A DNA stretch of 64,000 nucleotides from Symsagittifera roscoffensis. Lineage: Eukaryota; Xenacoelomorpha; Acoela; Convolutidae. The translations under genes and the position numbers were made by a program. The stretch lies in assembly GCF_963678635.1 (NCBI RefSeq), contig NC_087069.1, positions 10,437,206 to 10,501,205 on the forward strand. The letters run 5' to 3'. Shown here in pieces: positions 59,501 to 64,000 of the stretch. The notes under the pieces were generated by a model. It did not search any database, was not told the origin of the DNA, and was given only the letters and a program-made list of their open reading frames with translations. The first letter of the stretch is position 1, and every line of letters starts with the position of its first letter.

Positions 59501-60898
59501 CGATTCGAAGTCAAAAACTGCAACATTGCTAAACAATTTCTGATCTTCAGTGTAGGGAATGTTGAAGCCATCCAATTTCTCGAATATTGTTTCCCGTAGT
59601 GTGTACGCATTTTTGGGAAAAATATGTCGCACTCGATCTTTACAAGCTAGAAGATGTCGGTTGAAGTTGTCTGATCTGTTGAAGAAACAGTCACAGCTAG
59701 GACATCGAAAACACTTGAAGAAAGAATCAATATCATTCGTATGAATGATATGGTTGTTGAATCTTAGCAATTTCACTGTTTTTTCGAATTTTCCAATACT
59801 TCGCCTGGCTAATTCTCCAACATATTCTCCTTCCTGAATATCAAAATCGTAAATGTATAAGTTACGTTCAACTATTCCCTCTACAACAGGTAAATTATCG
59901 ATTGACACTCCACGAAAATTCTTCGGATCGTATCCAGATTTTGATATAAACTCTGTATACAGCTGAGATGTATGAGCATCGAGGTTACTATGACCATGCA
60001 AATACATTGTTAACGCACGGAAAAGACAAAGATGATCTTTGTATGGTTGTTTATCTTTGTCCGATAAAAGACAGTTTACTGAATGGTTTTTCAGTAAAGG
60101 TTCAGGCAACACAGAGTCTGGACATCCCATTGGAATGTTTTTCAGAAGTGCAGCAAAAATAGTAACATTTGTGATCAACTTGAACCTCCACTTTGTGTTC
60201 TGACGTTCTTGGGTGCATTGCTCCACGATATCAAACTATTCAACTTTTCCTTGGATTGTAATCAAATCCGCTTTAGTGCACAGTAAATGCGATTTTTCGA
60301 ACAAAGTATTGTTTTCGTGTGCAAAATAATACCGATATTCTCCCGTTTCGACATTACGGAGAACAAATCCAAGAGCAATATTGATTTTTGCAGCGGAATC
60401 TAGCTTGTTGAAGACTTCTTCAAGCTTCTCGTTGATAATCTTGGTATCTAACTTTGACATTTGAAAGTTAAATACCTTATGCCTCCCATTCTCCATCTCA
60501 GTGTCCACCAAGAAATGCTGACAAGCACTCAACTCATCTTTGAGTTTCACTCCATCTTCCCCTTCCCCCTCCACAATCTTGTTCAAGTCTGCCACCGTAT
60601 CACTTGGTTTCCGTTGTTTCACCCCATGTTCTTTTCTCCGATGTTGTTGGAGAGAGTAGTAACTCGGAAACTCCTGCTCACAAGACGAGCAAACCGTTGA
60701 TTGCTTGGAAGTTGATGGAGCATGTTTTTTGGCCACGTGATAATTCATTTCTTGTTTATTGTAAGTGAAATACTTACAATCAGGACAAGAAATAATCCCC
60801 GCTTGACAGCTTTTGCGGTGTCGAGCCGCATCGGCCCTCCTGTACTCTTTACCACAATCCTCGCATTTCTATTTCTCATTCCTGTTGAGTGCTGGCAT
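56558..60898 (-). pseudogene. Maverick-like protein-primed family-B DNA polymerase, almost full length
   Basis: From the ATG at 60898 the reading carries N-terminal zinc fingers (CEDCGKEYRRADAARHRKSC; CPDCKYFTYNKQEMNYH; CSSCEQEF). These are followed by a conserved domain (LCLFRALTMYLHGHSNLDAH), another finger (CPSCDCFFNRSDNFNRH), exonuclease I (VAVFDFES, near 59510) and II (FNSGRYDLNLVKSYL, near 59050). The polymerase motifs are all present: A (GIDASQLYPF, near 58275), B (MKLLGNSFCGYQ, near 57370) and C (MDTDSLYL, near 57075). The natural C-terminus is at 56558. This would replicate the element by protein priming. Lesions: TAG at 60869-60871 and 60236-60238, frameshift near 58856, TAA at 58731-58733, frameshift in a T7 run near 58080, TAG at 57800-57802. 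All catalytic motifs survive, so inactivation looks recent. Frameshifts in homopolymers could be errors, but the four stops are less likely to be. Confidence 0.9.
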
Positions 60899-61010
60899 CT
60901 AACAAAAAGTGGGATATTTAGTGTGTATCAAAATTTATTAAAAATACGGAGAACAAAATTGGGAGATTTAAAATGTTCCAAAAAATTTATCAAAAAAAAT
61001 TTTTACTTAC
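60899..61010 (-). other. putative 112-bp intron just upstream of the polymerase start codon
   Basis: On the minus strand AATTCAAA/GTAAGTAAAA (donor at 61010) is followed by CTTTTTGTTAG (acceptor ending 60899) directly before the ATG. Removing it joins a 5' untranslated exon to the coding sequence. It is inferred only from splice consensus. Confidence 0.5.
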
Positions 61011-61130
61011 TTTGAATTGTTAAAAATATTTGTAATTTATTTCAAGTAGTTATACAAAGTATAGAGCAGTTGCTTTTAACGTAAAAGAAAATCAGAATGA
61101 AAAAAGTTTTTTTGCTTTTTATTAGAGAAA

Positions 61131-61196
61131 ATCAACCAATCAGAATTGAGTATTTTTTTAGTAACACTGTTTGTTGGAAATCAACCAATCAGAATT
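61131..61196 (+). promoter_or_regulatory. two identical 17-bp CCAAT-box motifs in a divergent intergenic region
   Basis: ATCAACCAATCAGAATT occurs at 61131-61147 and again at 61180-61196, 49 bp apart. CCAATCAG is the extended consensus bound by NF-Y. The pair lies between the polymerase gene (leftward) and the ORF at 61253 (rightward), fitting a shared bidirectional promoter. Confidence 0.65.
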
Positions 61197-61252
61197 CAGC
61201 TTTTTCTAAAAGTGAACTGTTTATTATTTAAAAAACAAACCTTAATCATTAT

Positions 61253-61804
61253 TTGAAAAATGTCTATCAAAAACATTTGAGCTTCGTCGAGTTACTTTAC
61301 AAGAAAAAGGAAAAAACTCCAATTGATTTTCTTATTGATGAAATAGATGTTGACTCTTACTTTTTTCATAATTTTTTGGACGTCTTTATTGTACAAAATA
61401 GAGTTATCCGACTAAATAAAGGTCTCTCCAGAGAAACTTACTCAATCAAAGAGTTTACTTTTGATTCACATATTGCGTATCAAAGTTTTAAACTTACAGC
61501 TGAATTACACCTGACAAGGAAAGAAATTTTGTTTATTCTCGAGAATTTGAAATTGATCAAAAAGTCGTACGATAATGTATCAAAAACTCTTTTTATCCCC
61601 TATCCAAAACCCAAATTTGTAAAAACACCTCAGCAAAGTTCTTTATTCCTTCATTTCTTTAAAGATTTTCAAAGTTCAAAATCCTGCTTGATTCGGTTTG
61701 GAATCAGATTTCCAGAAGTCTGCTTTGAAAAATTCGTCAACTTTGAGTTATCCTCCCAAATTTACATTAAAATTAAAGAACTTGACTATCTACTCAAAAA
61801 TTAG
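61253..61804 (+). CDS. hypothetical ~183-codon protein divergent from the polymerase
   Basis: The frame is open from about 61232 to TAG at 61802 and reads as real protein: charged helices, IDFLIDEIDVDSYFFHNFL near the start, LHLTRKEILFILENLKLIKK in the middle and FIPYPKPKF later. I recognise no domain. There is no in-frame ATG anywhere in it. The ATG at 61260 is in another frame and meets TGA after six codons, so either one base is shifted near 61275 or an upstream exon supplies the start. A decayed homologue lies at 41339-41690 in the partner element, which supports it as a genuine element gene. Confidence 0.6.
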   Translation: MKNVYQKHLSFVELLYKKKEKTPIDFLIDEIDVDSYFFHNFLDVFIVQNRVIRLNKGLSRETYSIKEFTFDSHIAYQSFKLTAELHLTRKEILFILENLKLIKKSYDNVSKTLFIPYPKPKFVKTPQQSSLFLHFFKDFQSSKSCLIRFGIRFPEVCFEKFVNFELSSQIYIKIKELDYLLKN

Positions 61805-61845
61805 CAATTTCTCATTGATTACATACAAAAAATTCAATTAACTTG

Positions 61846-62004
61846 ATGAAAAAAGTTGCAGAGATGTTACTTTTATTAATTTTCTTTCTTTTGTTACTTA
61901 TATCAGCAATATTTCTTATTTTTACTGCAAACAACTTTTGGTCATTTATTTTTGCAATTGCTTTTGTGTATATTTTTACTTATTTGGAACATTTAAGTCC
62001 TTAA
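61846..62004 (+). CDS. 52-aa small hydrophobic membrane protein
   Basis: An ATG at 61846, 42 bp after the preceding ORF, opens 52 codons to TAA at 62002-62004. After a basic MKKVAEM start comes a long hydrophobic stretch (LLLLIFFLLLLISAIFLIF), a short polar turn (TANNFW) and a second hydrophobic stretch (SFIFAIAFVYIFTYL). It ends EHLSP. It would be a two-pass or hairpin membrane peptide, positive-inside at the N-terminus. No family is known to me. Small membrane proteins occur in Maverick-type and adenovirus-like elements, so a virion or membrane role is possible but unproven. AT-rich DNA can produce hydrophobic ORFs by chance. Confidence 0.45.
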   Translation: MKKVAEMLLLLIFFLLLLISAIFLIFTANNFWSFIFAIAFVYIFTYLEHLSP

Positions 62005-62010
62005 AAGCGT

Positions 62011-62195
62011 CTTCTGATTGGATACGACAACTAGAACAAAAATGAACGTTTTTGTGATTGGAAACGACAAAATCCAAAATGGAGCTTTGTTTCCGATTGG
62101 ATACGACTTTTACCCAAGAATCCCATAAAAGGAAGCTGAAATCTGATTGGACACGACTATAATCCAAATAAGGAAAATCAATTCTGATTGGTTAA
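62011..62195 (-). promoter_or_regulatory. five-copy array of an extended reverse-CCAAT motif
   Basis: TCTGATTGGATACGAC-type words recur with GATTGG at 62016, 62056, 62095, 62145 and 62186 (spacings 40, 39, 50 and 41 bp). Each is the reverse complement of the CCAATCAGA motif at 61131 and 61180. Four of the five are followed by an ACGAC word (62021-62156). The units also share ATCCAAAAW-type spacers. Confidence 0.75.
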
Positions 62196-62260
62196 ACCCA
62201 CACAGTCGAGTTGAAGGTACCCCTAACTCCTAACTAAAAATCATTTTATTTTCAACTTAA

Positions 62261-62342
62261 CTACCGTCAACTACCTCCTCTCTCAGCTCTAAATACCTTA
62301 AATTCAATTTATCTTCCGTCAGCTACCTCCTCTCTCAACTCT
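62261..62342 (+). promoter_or_regulatory. 30-bp direct repeat in the leader of the orphan gene
   Basis: CTACCGTCAACTACCTCCTC plus TCTCAGCTCT (62261-62290) recurs as CTTCCGTCAGCTACCTCCTC plus TCTCAACTCT (62313-62342), with three differences. The spacing is 52 bp. It lies 38 bp before the ATG at 62381, probably in the 5' UTR or core promoter. Confidence 0.7.
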
Positions 62343-62380
62343 TTCTTGTTTTTATTCTTTAACTCAATTTATTGCTCAAA

Positions 62381-62875
62381 ATGATCTTCTCAGTGCAAAA
62401 CAGCAACCTCATGTACTCTGTAGAATTTTCACCTGATCTAGTACAAATTCAAGTGCGAGAAACAGTCTCTGGAGTTTTTCTGGCACGAATGGATATCCCA
62501 ATCCAAGTCTGGCACATGGTGGAAGTGATGCGATGGGATTTCAACGAACATCATATGATGCAAGTTCCCATCACAGAGAACCAACTTGGAACAATGCAAA
62601 TGATGGGGGAAGATTCTGATCATGTGGGAATGAACTATCCCGAGATTCCTGACTCTAGATATGTGGCTCAACCAGTCGACGACTTCCTCTTTCCTTGGGA
62701 GGAGGAAGGATCAGTCGAAAACTCCATCACAATAGATGAAGATGAGGGATTCTCAGAAACAATGACGCCTCAAAACACTCCTCCACAACAACCATCAGCA
62801 ATGGAACCTCGTCCAGCTCTGCGTTCTATAGAGAACCTCCAGAACTCTTCTGCTGCTCGACAACTCTTTGATTAA
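62381..62875 (+). CDS. 164-aa acidic orphan protein
   Basis: An uninterrupted ORF begins at ATG 62381 (a TTG nine bases earlier is in frame but not a credible start) and ends at TAA 62875. The N-terminal ~60 residues look folded and strand-rich (FSPDLVQIQVRETVSGVFLA; MDIPIQVWHMVEVMRWDF). The middle is Met/His-rich. The C-terminal half is acidic and Pro/Ser/Gln-rich, probably disordered (DDFLFPWEEEG; TPQNTPPQQPSAMEPRPAL), like a transcription activator or viral phosphoprotein. No family is recognised. It has a repeated CCAAT promoter upstream and a polyadenylation signal directly downstream. Its third-position composition and length without stops make it the most credible intact gene in the window. 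Confidence 0.75.
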   Translation: MIFSVQNSNLMYSVEFSPDLVQIQVRETVSGVFLARMDIPIQVWHMVEVMRWDFNEHHMMQVPITENQLGTMQMMGEDSDHVGMNYPEIPDSRYVAQPVDDFLFPWEEEGSVENSITIDEDEGFSETMTPQNTPPQQPSAMEPRPALRSIENLQNSSAARQLFD

Positions 62876-62886
62876 ATGTTTTTGTA

Positions 62887-62892
62887 AATAAA
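62887..62892 (+). terminator. AATAAA polyadenylation signal
   Basis: AATAAA lies 12 bp after the stop codon of the 164-aa gene and is followed by a GGTTGTTTGGTTTTG GT-rich stretch, as expected downstream of a cleavage site. Confidence 0.7.
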
Positions 62893-63125
62893 GGTTGTTT
62901 GGTTTTGACTTCGTTTTCTGTAATTAATTTCTTCAATTTCATTTTAATTATGAGAATAGATGAGAGGTTCAAGGTAAACCATTGAAAAACAATTAAAACC
63001 TAATTTAGTACTCCGAACTTGCTTATATGATAAGAAACTCGAATAATTTTTGCACACATAGTCGGAAAAACACTAAAAAAATTGTATACATGTTAAAAGT
63101 TACCTAATGGTTTTGCATCTTCTAC

Positions 63126-63545
63126 ACACTTTTAACCTTTTGTAGAAAAAATTGAAACACTTTTTCGCATTTTGTCGAAAAAAAGTAAAACACTTTTCGC
63201 ATTTTGTCGAAAAAAAGTAAAACACTTTTCGCATTTTGTCGAAAAAATTGAAATATTTTTCGCATTGTATCGAAAAAAGTAAAACACTTTTCGAATTTTG
63301 TCAAAAAAAAAAAGGAAACACTTCTCGCATCTTGCCGAAAAAAGTAAAACACATTTTGCATTTTATCGAAAAAAGTAAAACACTTTTCGCATTTTGTCGA
63401 AAAAAGTAAAACACTTTTCGCATTTTGTTGAAAAAATTGAAACACTTTTTGCATTTTATCGAAAAAATTAAGACACTTTTTGCATTTGTACAAAAAAAAG
63501 TGAAACAATTTTCGCATACGCTTCAAAAAATTAAAACACTTTTCC
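63126..63545. repeat. ~31-bp minisatellite, about 13 units
   Basis: Head-to-tail copies of CATTTTGTCGAAAAAAGTAA plus AACACTTTTCG with length and base variation. The long Phe/Lys-rich minus-strand frame across it is repeat-derived and not called as a gene. Confidence 0.9.
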
Positions 63546-64000
63546 CATCTTGCGGAAATAAATCATTACAATTTTTCTTGCACAGTTAATTGCTAATCTT
63601 TATAAAACTTTTATTCAGAATTAAATCCTTCAGAAAACTAATTTTTGCATGTCTGTTGATCAGAAACAATTGAAAACAAAGGTATTAGAAGTTTTCTAAG
63701 CAATAAGTCAACATGCTTTTTACATCAAAGTTCTGCGTTTTTTGCCTTATCATTTTAGAAATGAAAAAAATTCAACATAATTTTTTGAAAAAACCAAGAA
63801 AAAACGTGCATTTTACCAAAAAAAAATTCTTAGATAGGTATACGTAAAAAAGTTTATTTATATTTATATGTTAAAAACTGTTCAGGCTAGAAAAAATTAT
63901 TTTCGACAAAATTCTTGTAACAAATATTCAATTATCTTAAGAAAACTATTTGAAAAAGCATTCAGAGGGTCTGAAATGATTCCTCTACAGAGCTAGGAAA
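63546..64000. other. AT-rich noncoding end of window
   Basis: I see nothing coding or repeated here. If the 56-63 kb element continues, its right end lies beyond the window. Confidence 0.5.

Noticed and set aside
63122-63526. 134-codon Phe/Lys-rich minus-strand protein
   Set aside because: It is produced by the ~31-bp minisatellite.
1-64000. CRISPR arrays, bacterial operons or phage islands
   Set aside because: The repeats are satellites and minisatellites without unique spacers, and all recognisable genes are eukaryotic or transposon-type with introns and polyadenylation signals.

Overview
The window looks like intergenic or intronic DNA from an invertebrate animal genome, most likely a nematode or something close to one. 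It is AT-rich and gene-poor and filled with mobile-element remains, satellites and segmental duplications. The evidence for a nematode-like host is indirect. There is a GT92 (DUF23) glycosyltransferase, a family greatly expanded in nematodes. There are short GT..AG introns with acceptors such as TTATTTAG and TTTTCAG. Several kinds of animal transposon are present: Maverick/Polinton-like elements, Ty3/gypsy elements and hAT-type MITEs. Nothing is bacterial: there are no operons, ribosome binding sites or CRISPR. No complete tRNA or rRNA gene was recognised.

Layout. 1-4.7 kb: noncoding, with a small repeat pair and a minisatellite. 4.7-10.1 kb: minus-strand remains of a virus-like Maverick/Polinton block (capsid-type protein, basic protein interrupted by an assembly gap at 6484-6683, a 102-aa ORF, a PC4-like protein) around a decayed, probably retroelement-derived stretch at 7.4-8.85 kb. 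12.5-15.4 kb: plus-strand, frame-broken N-terminal two thirds of a zinc-finger/endonuclease VII/family-B DNA polymerase. 15.5-17.2 kb: minus-strand Ty3/gypsy integrase fragment. 17.4-20.4 kb and 27.2-31.1 kb: two copies of one duplicated segment carrying a GT92 gene, an older hAT MITE and a shared LTR insertion; the first GT92 copy is dead and the second is nearly open. 20.65-26.6 kb: a 33-bp minisatellite, a 177-bp satellite in two arrays with higher-order structure, and a 470-bp AAT/AATC microsatellite. 31.1-37.75 kb: a full-length but decayed Ty3/gypsy element with LTRs.

39.07-41.7 kb: an internally deleted, decayed relative of the element at 56-62 kb. 43.5-53.2 kb: degenerate 188-bp repeats, a 2.4-kb tandem duplication, further partial copies and two copies of a hAT-type MITE. 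53.95-54.15 kb: one convincing terminal exon of an ordinary host gene on the minus strand. 56.1-62.9 kb: a second Maverick-like locus of a different polymerase lineage. On the minus strand it has a long polymerase gene with a 5' intron and a few disabling lesions. Divergent from it, on the plus strand, lie a 183-codon ORF, a 52-aa membrane protein and a 164-aa acidic orphan gene that looks intact. The noncoding DNA around these small genes is studded with seven copies of an extended CCAAT motif (two forward, five reverse). 63.1-63.55 kb: a ~31-bp minisatellite.

How it fits together: the polymerase, capsid-type, PC4-like and small divergent genes are typical of self-synthesising virus-like DNA transposons, but no single complete element is present. 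The most interesting unexplained unit is the compact CCAAT-repeat cassette at 61.1-62.9 kb. A partly homologous, internally deleted copy lies about 20 kb away in the same orientation.
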